The notes under the pieces were generated by a model, which did no database searches, was not told the DNA's origin, and saw only the letters and a program-made list of their open reading frames with translations. The position numbers were made by a program, and so were the translations under genes. A DNA stretch of 64,000 bases from Bradyrhizobium sp. CCBAU 51765 (lineage in GTDB: Bacteria > Pseudomonadota > Alphaproteobacteria > Rhizobiales > Xanthobacteraceae): assembly GCF_015291725.1 (NCBI RefSeq), contig NZ_CP030038.1, positions 6,313,001 to 6,377,000 of the forward strand, read 5' to 3'. Positions within the stretch are counted from its first letter, which is position 1. Every line of letters starts with the position of its first letter. Positions 44,489 through 52,384 of the stretch are shown here, piece by piece.

Positions 44489-46588
44489 TCAATCCTGGAT
44501 CTTCGAGAAATCCGCCACCGCCCGCGTCGCGCTGCGGATCTCGTTGAGCAGCTTTAGGCGGTTCTCGCGCACCTTCGCATCGTCGTCGTTGACGCGAACC
44601 TTGTCGAAGAACGCGTCGACCGGCGAGCGCAACTTTGCCATCGCGCTCATCGCGGCGGCGAAGTCTTCCTTTGCCACCGCAGCGCCGGCTTCCGCCTTGA
44701 CCTCACCGATCGCCTTCGCCAGCGCCTTTTCCTCAGCGAGGCTGTAGAGCGCGGCATCGGGCGCACCGTCGAACGTGCGCTTGTCCTTCTTCTCCTCGAT
44801 CGAGAGGATGTTGCTGGCGCGCTTGGTGCCGGCGAGCAGGTTCTTGCCGTCGTCGGTATCGAGGAATTTACCGAGCGCCTCGACGCGACGGACGATCATG
44901 AGGAGGTCGTCCTGGCCGCCGAGCGCGAACACGGCGTCGACGAGATCGTGCCGCGCGCCCTGCTCGCGGAGCTGGACTTTGAGGCGGTCGGCGAAGAAGG
45001 CGAGCAGATCGCCCGGAAGCTTCTGCACATCGGCGGGCTTCATCGACAGGCCGACGAGTGCCGACGCCGCCACCTTCATCAACGACAGACGCAGCGCATT
45101 TTCCGCGATCAGCCGGATTACACCCAGCGCCGCGCGACGCAGCGCATACGGATCCTTGCTGCCCGTCGGTTTCTCGTCGATCGCCCAGAAGCCGACCAGG
45201 GTATCGAGCTTGTCGGCAAGTGCGACGGCCACGCTCACCGGATCGGTCGGCACACGATCGGCCGGGCCCTGCGGCTTGTAGTGCTCTTCGCTAGCCGCAG
45301 CGACGGAGGCGTCCTCACCCTGCGCCAGAGCGTAGTACTTGCCCATCAGGCCCTGCACCTCCGGGAATTCACCGACGACTTCGGTCAGCAAATCCGCCTT
45401 CGCCAGATGTGCGGCGCGCTTGGTCTTAGCAATATCGGCGCCGACCAGCGGCGCAATCTCGGCGGCCAAGCTCTCGATGCGCTTGATGCGTTCGGCCTGG
45501 GTGCCGAGCTTCTCGTGGAATACGATCTGCTCGAACTTCGGCAGCCGTTCCTCGAGCTTGGTCTTGAGATCGGTCTCGTAGAAGAACTTCGCATCGCTCA
45601 GCCGCGCGCGGATCACGCGCTCGTTGCCGGCGATGATGGTCGCACCACCGTCGGTCGCCTCGATGTTGGCGACCAGGATGAACTTGTTGGCGAGCTTGCC
45701 CGTTTTGGGATCGCGCACCACGAAGCACTTCTGGTTGTTGCGGATGGTGGCGCGGATCACCTCCGCCGGAGTCGCCAGGAACTCCGGCTCGAACGAGCCC
45801 ATCAGCACGACCGGCCATTCGACGAGGCCGGCGACCTCGTCGAGTAGGTTCTGGTCCTCGACCAGCTCGAAGCCCTGCGCGAAGGCCAACTGCTTGGCGT
45901 CGGTGAGGATCGCGTCCTTGCGGCGCTCGGGGTCGAGCACGACCTTGGCGTCGAGCAATTTTGCTTCGTAGTCCTCGAAGCGGCGCACGGAAATAGCCGC
46001 GGGCGCAAGGAAGCGATGGCCGTAAGTGGTCTGGCCGGCCTCGATGCCGTCCACCGAGAATTTCACGACATCAGGCTCTTCGGTCTCGAGCCCGAACGTC
46101 GCGGTGATCGCGTGCAGCGGGCGCACCCAGTTGAGCGAGCCGGGTTTTCCGGAACGCGCGCCCCAGCGCATCGATTTCGGCCAGGGGAAGGTGCGGATGA
46201 TGACGGGGAGGATTTCCGCGAGCACGTCGATCGCGTCGCGACCCGGCTTCTCGATCAATCCGATGTAGAAATCACCCTTGGGGTCGCGCTGGATCTTGGC
46301 CTCATCCAGCGACTTCAGACCGGTCGCCTTCAGGAAGCCCTGCACGGCCGCATCGGGCGCGCCGATTTTGGGGCCGCGGCGCTCGGTCTTGAGGTCGGGC
46401 TGGCGCGCGGGGATGCCGTGCACGGTGAGCGCGAGGCGGCGCGGCGTCGCGAAGGCTTTCGCACCCTCGTAGACGAGACCTTCGGCGACAAGCTTGTCGG
46501 TGACCATGCGCCGCAGATCGTCGGCCGCCTTCCCTTGCATGCGCGCGGGAATCTCTTCCGAGAACAGTTCAAGCAAAAGATCGGGCAT
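44489..46588 (-). CDS. glyS: Glycyl-tRNA synthetase beta subunit
   Basis: 699 residues. Starts 'MPDLLLELFSEEIPARMQ', the family entry motif, and runs through 'RRLALTVHGIP', 'MRWGARSGKPGSLNWVRPLHAI', 'ELVEDQNLLDEVAGLVEWPVVLMGSFE' and 'FKYVRDPKTGK'-like segments to a C-terminal anticodon-binding helical domain. Forms the alpha2beta2 bacterial GlyRS with GlyQ. Overlaps glyQ by one base (TGATG), indicating coupled translation. Confidence 0.95.
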   Translation of the reverse strand: MPDLLLELFSEEIPARMQGKAADDLRRMVTDKLVAEGLVYEGAKAFATPRRLALTVHGIPARQPDLKTERRGPKIGAPDAAVQGFLKATGLKSLDEAKIQRDPKGDFYIGLIEKPGRDAIDVLAEILPVIIRTFPWPKSMRWGARSGKPGSLNWVRPLHAITATFGLETEEPDVVKFSVDGIEAGQTTYGHRFLAPAAISVRRFEDYEAKLLDAKVVLDPERRKDAILTDAKQLAFAQGFELVEDQNLLDEVAGLVEWPVVLMGSFEPEFLATPAEVIRATIRNNQKCFVVRDPKTGKLANKFILVANIEATDGGATIIAGNERVIRARLSDAKFFYETDLKTKLEERLPKFEQIVFHEKLGTQAERIKRIESLAAEIAPLVGADIAKTKRAAHLAKADLLTEVVGEFPEVQGLMGKYYALAQGEDASVAAASEEHYKPQGPADRVPTDPVSVAVALADKLDTLVGFWAIDEKPTGSKDPYALRRAALGVIRLIAENALRLSLMKVAASALVGLSMKPADVQKLPGDLLAFFADRLKVQLREQGARHDLVDAVFALGGQDDLLMIVRRVEALGKFLDTDDGKNLLAGTKRASNILSIEEKKDKRTFDGAPDAALYSLAEEKALAKAIGEVKAEAGAAVAKEDFAAAMSAMAKLRSPVDAFFDKVRVNDDDAKVRENRLKLLNEIRSATRAVADFSKIQD

Positions 46589-47526
46589 CAGGCCGCTCCG
46601 CCCGCTTCAGTGTGGATCCAGGCCTCGCCGCAGGCCTTGGCCAGCTCACGCACGCGAAGAATGTAGCTCTGGCGCTCCGTCACGGAGATCACGCCGCGCG
46701 CGTCGAGCAGATTGAAGACATGGCTCGCCTTGATGCACTGGTCGTAGGCCGGCAGCGCCATCAGATGCTGCTTCTTGTTGCCGCCTTCGCGCCAGCCGGC
46801 GTCGAGATATTTCCGGCAGGCCGCTTCCGCCATCTTGAACTGCTCGAACAGCATCGCGGTGTCGGCATGTTCGAAATTGTGCCGCGAATATTCCTGCTCG
46901 GCTTGCAGGAAGACATCGCCATAGGTGACCTTGGCGTCACCCTCGCGGCCGTTGAAGTTGAGGTCGTAGACGCGGTCGACGCCCTGCACATACATCGCGA
47001 GGCGCTCGAGGCCATAGGTGAGCTCACCCGCGACCGGCGCGCATTCGAAGCCCGCGACCTGCTGGAAATAAGTGAACTGGCTGACCTCCATGCCGTCGCA
47101 CCAGCACTCCCAGCCCAAACCCCAGGCACCCAGCGTCGGACTCTCCCAATCGTCCTCGACGAAGCGAATGTCGTGCACGGCGGAATCAATGCCGATCGCG
47201 GCGAGCGACTTCAGGTACAGATCCTGAAGATTCGGCGGCGACGGCTTCATGATCACCTGGAACTGGTAGTAGTGCTGCATCCGGTTCGGGTTCTCGCCGT
47301 AACGGCCGTCCTTGGGCCGTCGCGAGGGCTGCACATAGGCCGCATTCCAGGGCTTTGGCCCGAGCGCGCGCAGGGTGGTCGCCGGATGGAAGGTGCCCGC
47401 GCCCATTTCCATGTCGTAGGGCTGCAGGATCACGCAGCCCTGCTCGGCCCAGAACCGCTGGAGCGCGAGGATGAAGCCCTGGAACGAGCGTTCCGGGCGC
47501 ATATGGGCGGGCAATGAGGCGTCCAT
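46588..47526 (-). CDS. glyQ: Glycyl-tRNA synthetase alpha subunit
   Basis: 312 residues. Catalytic class II subunit with 'RSFQGFILALQRFWAEQGCVILQPYDMEMGAGTFHPATTLRALGPKPWNAAYVQPSRRPKDGRYGENPNRMQHYYQFQV'-type order of motifs: 'GCVILQPYD', 'EMGAGTFHPAT', 'YVQPSRRP' and 'YGENPNRMQHYYQFQV'. Partner of GlyS, encoded directly downstream. Confidence 0.96.
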   Translation of the reverse strand: MDASLPAHMRPERSFQGFILALQRFWAEQGCVILQPYDMEMGAGTFHPATTLRALGPKPWNAAYVQPSRRPKDGRYGENPNRMQHYYQFQVIMKPSPPNLQDLYLKSLAAIGIDSAVHDIRFVEDDWESPTLGAWGLGWECWCDGMEVSQFTYFQQVAGFECAPVAGELTYGLERLAMYVQGVDRVYDLNFNGREGDAKVTYGDVFLQAEQEYSRHNFEHADTAMLFEQFKMAEAACRKYLDAGWREGGNKKQHLMALPAYDQCIKASHVFNLLDARGVISVTERQSYILRVRELAKACGEAWIHTEAGGAA

Positions 47527-47613
47527 CGTCAGATCGGGCTCTCGCGGGGGGTTTTGAATCGCGCGGGACCGTATCGACGGCGGGGATGGGAATCAAGGCG
47601 AAGGGGCCTTCTT

Positions 47614-47783
47614 ACCTCTCCCGCTTGCAGGAGAGGTATAGGCCGCCTATGGCGGCCGTTCTAAGAGACGCCGAGGCAAAGCCTCGGCTATGGCGAAGCG
47701 CCGGGTGAGGGCTTTCTCCTCTTGGGGGTTCTCGCTTGCGGATAGACCCCCTCCCCAGCCCTCCCCCGCAAGCGGGAGAGGGG
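47614..47783. repeat. 'CTCTCCCGCTTGC' family repeat
   Basis: ACCTCTCCCGCTTGCAGGAG, then 'GCCGGGTGAGGGCTTTCTCC', 'CCCCCTCCCCAGCC' and CTCCCCCGCAAGCGGGAGAG. Same parts as at 15999-16113 and 51482-51627, with an extra insert ('GCCGCCTATGGCGGCC', 'GAGGCAAAGCCTCGGC') near the front. It lies between glyQ and the small membrane protein gene. Confidence 0.65.
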
Positions 47784-47806
47784 GCGCACCTTGCGCGCAG
47801 GAAGAG

Positions 47807-47998
47807 CTAACCCGGCCGGTAAGCTCCGGTCACGGGGTCACGCTTCAGCGTCTGGATATCCCCCATGCGGGCGGCCTCGGCGACGCGTGACAGGCGCATC
47901 TCCTCCAGCTCCTGGTTGATCCGGACAGCGGTCTTGTAGGCCCAGCGGACCACGGCAAGCCCGCCCAAGACGCCCGCGAAAGCGACGAACGGCGGCAT
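47807..47998 (-). CDS. Small membrane protein, conserved hypothetical
   Basis: 63 residues. Residues 3-20 form one membrane helix (PFVAFAGVLGGLAVVRWA); the rest is charged and helical ('INQELEEMRLSRVAEAARMG'). Resembles short single-pass proteins seen in Rhizobiales. Function unknown. It lies downstream of the S49 peptidase gene on the same strand, 94 bp away. Confidence 0.65.
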   Translation of the reverse strand: MPPFVAFAGVLGGLAVVRWAYKTAVRINQELEEMRLSRVAEAARMGDIQTLKRDPVTGAYRPG

Positions 47999-48092
47999 CG
48001 GTCGATCCTCGTCTAGTGCTCAGCCCCGACCTGCATTGTTGCGCAGATGGGCCAGCGCCGCAATTGGCGCGGCCCGGACCAAATGGCGCTGC

Positions 48093-49001
48093 CTAGAACC
48101 CGAATTTCGCCCAGATCGCCCGCGTCTCGACCGCCGAGATCAGCTCGTCCGGCAAGCCGGCCATTGATTCCAGGGCTGAAAGCTGCCCCGCGCCGGGCGA
48201 TTTCCGCCCCAAAAGGCCGGAGAGCAGCCCGGTCGGCTGCGCGATCACGGGGGTGAGAACCTTCTCGCCATAGCGGGCACGAAGAGTTGAGCGGAGATCG
48301 CCGATGCCGTCGGCGAGCCCCAGCGCGATGGCACTGTCGCCAGCCCAGTATTCGCCCGTGAACAGGGTCTCGTCCGCTCCCTTCAGCCGCGCGCCACGGC
48401 TCTCCTTGACCAGCGAGATGAAGATCCCGTGGATCTCGCGCTGGATCGCCTTCAGCCTGGCGACGTCATCAGGGTTTTCGGGAAGGAACGGGTCGAGCAT
48501 CGCCTTGTGTTCGCCGGCCATATAGAGGCGCCGCTCGATGCCGAGCCGCCTGATCGCCTCCTGAAAGCCAAAACTGCCGCCGACCACGCCGATCGAGCCG
48601 AGGATCGAGGACGGATCGCAGATGATCTCGTCGCCGGCGCAGGCGATCATGTAGCCACCAGACGCCGCGACGTCCTCGACGAACACGAGCACCGGCAACT
48701 TCTTCTCCGCCGCAAGTTGCTTGATGCGCAAGTAGATCTGACGCGACTGCACCGGCGAGCCGCCGGGAGAATTGATCACCAGCGCCACGGCCTTGGCGTG
48801 CCGATACGAAAACGCGCGCTCGAGCACCCGTGCGATTCCGGCAAGCGTCAACCCGGGGCGCAGCGGCGTCACCGCACCGATCACCCCTGACAGCCGCACC
48901 ACCGGCACCACCGGGGTACCCGGCCGAAAGCGCGCCGGCAGATATTGCATGAGCTTGTCGGCCAGGCCGGAACTCTCACGATCGTTCAATTGTTCGGCCA
49001 T
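48093..49001 (-). CDS. S49-family peptidase (SppA/SohB-like)
   Basis: 302 residues. The Ser-Lys dyad is probably Ser114 in 'EDVAASGGYMIACA' and Lys166 in 'AGEHKAMLDPF', with 'INSPGGSP' forming the oxyanion loop and 'GSIGVVGGSFGF' after it. No N-terminal signal or transmembrane segment is seen, unlike typical SppA, so this may act from the cytosol at the membrane. Removes or cleaves membrane peptides or misfolded proteins in relatives. Transcribed alone. Confidence 0.85.
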   Translation of the reverse strand: MAEQLNDRESSGLADKLMQYLPARFRPGTPVVPVVRLSGVIGAVTPLRPGLTLAGIARVLERAFSYRHAKAVALVINSPGGSPVQSRQIYLRIKQLAAEKKLPVLVFVEDVAASGGYMIACAGDEIICDPSSILGSIGVVGGSFGFQEAIRRLGIERRLYMAGEHKAMLDPFLPENPDDVARLKAIQREIHGIFISLVKESRGARLKGADETLFTGEYWAGDSAIALGLADGIGDLRSTLRARYGEKVLTPVIAQPTGLLSGLLGRKSPGAGQLSALESMAGLPDELISAVETRAIWAKFGF

Positions 49002-49112
49002 GCCGTTACCTCTGATTAACCATTTCTTATCACGCGACTGTCATTGGAAGTGCCCGGAACGTGCTTTGCAGTTTTCCCGTTGGGAGGCTGCAATGAGGCA
49101 GCGGAGAACACC

Positions 49113-49211
49113 ATGAAAATCTATCTTCTGATGCTGCTGATCGGCGCGCTGTTCATGGCGATCCGCCTCACGTCGCCGCAAGAGCAGCAGTCCGAATCGC
49201 TTCCCCGGTAA
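49113..49211 (+). CDS. Putative 32-residue membrane peptide
   Basis: MKIYLLMLLIGALFMAIRLT... , a single membrane helix followed by a short polar tail (SPQEQQSESLPR). GGAGA lies 6-7 bases before the ATG. It ends 4 bp before the convergent end of the methyltransferase gene. Below the usual annotation length; reality depends on conservation. Confidence 0.45.
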   Translation: MKIYLLMLLIGALFMAIRLTSPQEQQSESLPR

Positions 49212-49215
49212 GCCC

Positions 49216-49980
49216 TCACGGTTCCACCAGCGGCAAGGCCGCTCTCCCTTCCAGAATCTCCGTCACCTCGCTTTTGGACAAGCGTGACTCGTCGTTGAGC
49301 ATGAGGCCCGGCAGCAATCGCGTCGGGGCCCGGCCGCCTTTCACCGCACGCACCAGCACGCGGATCGCGGGCCGCCCCGCCTCGCCGTGAACCGGCAGGA
49401 TCGAGAGACTGCCGAAACCGCGTGACAGCGCTGCCAGGACTTCGGCGATTCCATCTGCACGCCAGATCAGGGTCAGCACGCCATTGGATCGGAGGATACG
49501 CCGCGCTGCATGCACCCACGCATGCAGGGTCACTTCCGTCGCCACATGCGCGCTGTGACGCGCCCGGTCCGGCGAGGCGCGATGCCGGGCCGGATCGTTG
49601 AAAGGCGGATTCATCAACACCACGTCGACGCTGTCCGGCGACAGCCCGTTTGACGCAAAGGCCTGCGGCTCGCCCGTGACGTCGAGCACGATCGTTTCGA
49701 CGGCAATCGCATTCGCCGCCGCGTTGCCACGCGCGAGCTCGGCCAGCTCGGGATCGATCTCGACCAGGCTGAGCCTGATGCCGGAGACGCGGCGGGCCAG
49801 CGCCAGACCGGCCGTACCGACACCGGCGCCCAAATCGACTACGCGGTCCCCCGCCAGGGCGTCGGTCGCCGCTGCAAGCAGGATGGCGTCATGCCCGGCG
49901 CGATGGCCGGATCGCTTCTGCTTCAACCGCAATTGCCCGCCGAGAAAGGCGTCCTCGGTAATATCTGCGGCCTCAATCAT
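49216..49980 (-). CDS. tRNA1(Val) A37 N6-methyltransferase-like (TrmN6/YfiC family)
   Basis: 254 residues. Class I SAM methyltransferase: 'DAFLGGQLRLKQKRSGHRAGHDAILLAA' (family entry), 'VVDLGAGVGTAGLALARR' (SAM site) and 'VDVVLMNPPFND' (NPPF catalytic motif for an amino group). This is the TrmN6-like group that methylates tRNA adenine, though the exact target is inferred. The ATG at 49980 lies 8 bases inside the end of the DUF2007 gene, so translation is coupled. Confidence 0.85.
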   Translation of the reverse strand: MIEAADITEDAFLGGQLRLKQKRSGHRAGHDAILLAAATDALAGDRVVDLGAGVGTAGLALARRVSGIRLSLVEIDPELAELARGNAAANAIAVETIVLDVTGEPQAFASNGLSPDSVDVVLMNPPFNDPARHRASPDRARHSAHVATEVTLHAWVHAARRILRSNGVLTLIWRADGIAEVLAALSRGFGSLSILPVHGEAGRPAIRVLVRAVKGGRAPTRLLPGLMLNDESRLSKSEVTEILEGRAALPLVEP

Positions 49981-50200
49981 CGCCGCGCAGTTCGTGGCTG
50001 AGGCCAGCTTCGGTGAGGAGAGCCCTGGCCTCCTGGACATCGTCCTCATGGACCAGGATCCGCCGCGGCAATACGCCGAGCGAGCCCTCGATGATGCTCA
50101 TGTTCTGGTCCAGCACCAGATGATGGATGTTGGCACCGTCGAGCAGCGCGCCGATCGCCGACACCAGCACCATGTCGTTGGTCCGAACCAGTTCGCGCAA
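49973..50200 (-). CDS. DUF2007 domain protein
   Basis: 75 residues from a TTG start: MRELVRTNDMVLVSAIGALLDGANIHH... through 'DQNMSIIEGSLGVLPRRILV' to 'EARALLTEAG'. The 'ELVRTND' opening and 'SLGVLPRR' core match DUF2007, a small putative signalling or P-II-like fold. The TTG at 50200 is chosen because family members begin at this point and AGGAG lies about 10 bases upstream; the ATG at 50173 would drop the conserved opening. Divergent from the polyprenyl synthase. Confidence 0.8.
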   Translation of the reverse strand: MRELVRTNDMVLVSAIGALLDGANIHHLVLDQNMSIIEGSLGVLPRRILVHEDDVQEARALLTEAGLSHELRGDD

Positions 50201-50332
50201 AACGCAGATCTCCTGCCTGAAAGGGGGGCATGCGGCAAATGTCAATGGTTCCGAGGTCTTGCCGCGTCCGTCGCCAGTTTCTATTGTCTTTCCATCAGAA
50301 TAGCCCTTCCGGGGCAAATATTGGAGACCGGC

Positions 50333-51340
50333 GTGGCCGTCATCGTACCTTTCGAAACTCCCGGCGCGTCGATCGAAGAGCTGGTTGCCCTTGTCGCCCC
50401 TGACATGGAGCGCGTCAACGCCACGATTCTGTCGCGGACCGGCTCCGAGGTGACCATGATCCCGGAGGTCGCCAACCACCTGATCTCCTCCGGGGGCAAA
50501 CGCCTGCGCCCGATGCTGACGCTCGCCATGGCCAACCTGGCCGGCTATACCGGCGACGGCCATATCAAGCTCGCGGCCTCCGTCGAGTTCATGCATACCG
50601 CCACCCTGCTCCACGACGACGTCGTCGACGAGAGCGAGATGCGCCGCGGCAAGCTCTCGGCGCGCATGCTCTGGGGCAACGAGGCGAGCGTCTTGGTCGG
50701 CGACTTCCTGCTCGGCCAGGCCTTCCGCATGATGGTCGAAGTCGGCTCGCTCCGCGCGCTCGACATCCTCTCCGCGGCCGCCGCCACCATCGCAGAGGGC
50801 GAGGTGATGCAGCTGGCCGCCGCCAAGAACACCGCGACCACCGAGGACGAATATCTCGCCGTGATCCGCGGCAAGACCGCCGAATTGTTCGCCGCCGCCT
50901 GCGAGGTCGGCCCCGTCATCGCCAACCGGCCGAAGGCGGAGCAGACCGCCTGCCGCTCGGTCGGCATGAATCTCGGCATCGCCTTCCAGCTCGTCGACGA
51001 CGTGCTCGACTATGGCGGCAAGAGCGCCAAGCTCGGCAAGAACACCGGCGACGATTTCCGCGAGGGCAAGATCACGCTGCCGGTCGTGCTGGCCTTCCGC
51101 CGCGGCAACGACACCGAGCGCGCCTTCTGGATCCGCGCGCTGGAGCGCGGCGAGATCGGCGACGGCGATCTCGACCATGCCATCGGCCTGATGAACAAGC
51201 ACCGCGCGCTCGAGGATACGCTGAGCCGCGCCCAGCACTACGGCGCCATGGCCGTCGATGCGCTCGCGCTGTTCCCGCCCTCGCCGATGAAGAGCGCACT
51301 GGAGCAGGTCGTGGCATTCTGCCTGGCGCGGTCGCATTAG
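50333..51340 (+). CDS. ispB: Polyprenyl (octaprenyl/decaprenyl) diphosphate synthase
   Basis: 335 residues. Trans-prenyltransferase making the ubiquinone side chain. First aspartate-rich motif 'LLHDDVVDESEMRRG', second 'FQLVDDVLDYGG', and 'GGKRLRPMLTLAMA' at the entry. Chain length cannot be read; Bradyrhizobium uses ubiquinone-10, so a decaprenyl product is likely. The GTG at 50333 with GGAG 7 bases upstream is chosen; the open frame extends far upstream but only as antisense to the methyltransferase. Confidence 0.92.
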   Translation: MAVIVPFETPGASIEELVALVAPDMERVNATILSRTGSEVTMIPEVANHLISSGGKRLRPMLTLAMANLAGYTGDGHIKLAASVEFMHTATLLHDDVVDESEMRRGKLSARMLWGNEASVLVGDFLLGQAFRMMVEVGSLRALDILSAAAATIAEGEVMQLAAAKNTATTEDEYLAVIRGKTAELFAAACEVGPVIANRPKAEQTACRSVGMNLGIAFQLVDDVLDYGGKSAKLGKNTGDDFREGKITLPVVLAFRRGNDTERAFWIRALERGEIGDGDLDHAIGLMNKHRALEDTLSRAQHYGAMAVDALALFPPSPMKSALEQVVAFCLARSH

Positions 51341-51824
51341 GCTGCGGCCGACCGGTCTCTATCGATTCCGCACACGCAATCAGCCCCGTCATTCTGAGGC
51401 GCGAGTGGCGATGCCTGGCATCGCACCGCGGGGCGATCGCATAATATGAATTGCACGGGGACTGTCCGCAGGCTTGCTCCGCCTCTCCCGCTTGCGGGAG
51501 AGGCCGACGCGCTCGCAGAGCGCGGCGGGTGAGGGCTCTCGCCGCACAGGGACGTCCTCAGTCAATCTCAATAATCCCAGCGCGGAGACACCCTCTCCCC
51601 AACCCTCCCCCGCAAGCGGGGGAGGGAGCCCACTGCCGATGCCGCTGCATTCTGCACATCGTATGCGATTGCCCTGCATCGCACCGGGAGCCTCAGGGTA
51701 GCGGTCATGCATATGTGCTCGCAATGACGGAGTCGGGCGCTGGCCCATCGTTCGCAAATTCGCATTCTCCATCGGAGCGATGGCTTCGCTGCTCCCCCTC
51801 CTGCACCCGCCGCGTCCAGCAGCG
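51341..51824. other. Intergenic region with repeats
   Basis: About 500 bp without a gene. 51385-51450 holds 'GTCATTCTGAGGCGCGAGTG' and its relatives. 51482-51627 is a CTCTCCCGC-type repeat. 51690-51730 has 'GGTAGCGGTCATGCATATG'. The HxlR operator starts at 51825. Confidence 0.5.
51482..51627. repeat. 'CTCTCCCGCTTGCGGGAGAG' family repeat
   Basis: CCTCTCCCGCTTGCGGGAGA, 'GGCGGGTGAGGGCTCTCGCC', 'GGAGACACCCTCTCCCCAACC' and CTCCCCCGCAAGCGGGGGAG. The clearest complete copy in this window. Confidence 0.75.
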
Positions 51825-51853
51825 TGAGTAACTTGTATTTTGCAAGTTACTCA
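51825..51853. promoter_or_regulatory. Perfect palindrome, HxlR operator
   Basis: TGAGTAACTTG (51825-51835), seven-base spacer, CAAGTTACTCA (51843-51853), perfectly symmetrical, ending 14 bp before the ATG of the HxlR gene. HxlR-type proteins bind GTAACTT-N-AAGTTAC sites, so this is very likely its own operator. Confidence 0.8.
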
Positions 51854-51867
51854 CCTATCCTTCCCCC

Positions 51868-52383
51868 ATGCAGCCCAAATCTCCCTCCATCCAGGAATGC
51901 CCCGTCGGCCGCGCCGTGGAGACGGTCGGCGAATGGTGGAGCATCCTGATCCTGCGCGATGCGTTTCAGGGCGCGACGAAGTTCGACGAATTCGCGCAAG
52001 GCCTCGGGATCGCGCCGAACATCCTGTCGCGGCGCCTCGCCCATCTCACCGCGAGCGGCATGTTCGTCCGGCGCCGCTACAACGAACGTCCGCCGCGCTA
52101 CGAATACGTGCTGACGGACAAGGCGCGGGATTTCTTTCCGGTGATCGTCGCGCTGCTCGCCTGGGGCAACAAGCATCTCGCGCCGAAGGGCGAATCCATC
52201 CTGCTGGCGAACCGGAGCGACGTTCGCCCGCTCGATCCGGTCGTGGTCGATGCCGCCGACATGCGTCCGATCACGCTCGCCAATTCGGTCGTCATCGCGG
52301 GGCCCCGCGCCAGCCGCGGAATGCGCGCGCGGCTCGCTTCGCTGAGGGCCATGAACCCGGCCGTTGCGCCGGCTGGAGACTGA
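51868..52383 (+). CDS. HxlR-family transcriptional regulator
   Basis: 171 residues. Winged helix at about 10-100: 'CPVGRAVETVGEWWSILILRDAFQGATKFDEFAQGLGIAPNILSRRLAHLTASGMFVRRRY' and 'YEYVLTDKARDFFPVI'. One cysteine (Cys11) sits at the conserved HxlR position often used in redox or electrophile sensing. The C-terminal 70 residues extend beyond the core. Its start lies just after a perfect palindrome. The KAS II-like gene begins 1 bp after its stop, so they form an operon. Confidence 0.9.
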   Translation: MQPKSPSIQECPVGRAVETVGEWWSILILRDAFQGATKFDEFAQGLGIAPNILSRRLAHLTASGMFVRRRYNERPPRYEYVLTDKARDFFPVIVALLAWGNKHLAPKGESILLANRSDVRPLDPVVVDAADMRPITLANSVVIAGPRASRGMRARLASLRAMNPAVAPAGD

Positions 52384-52384
52384 C

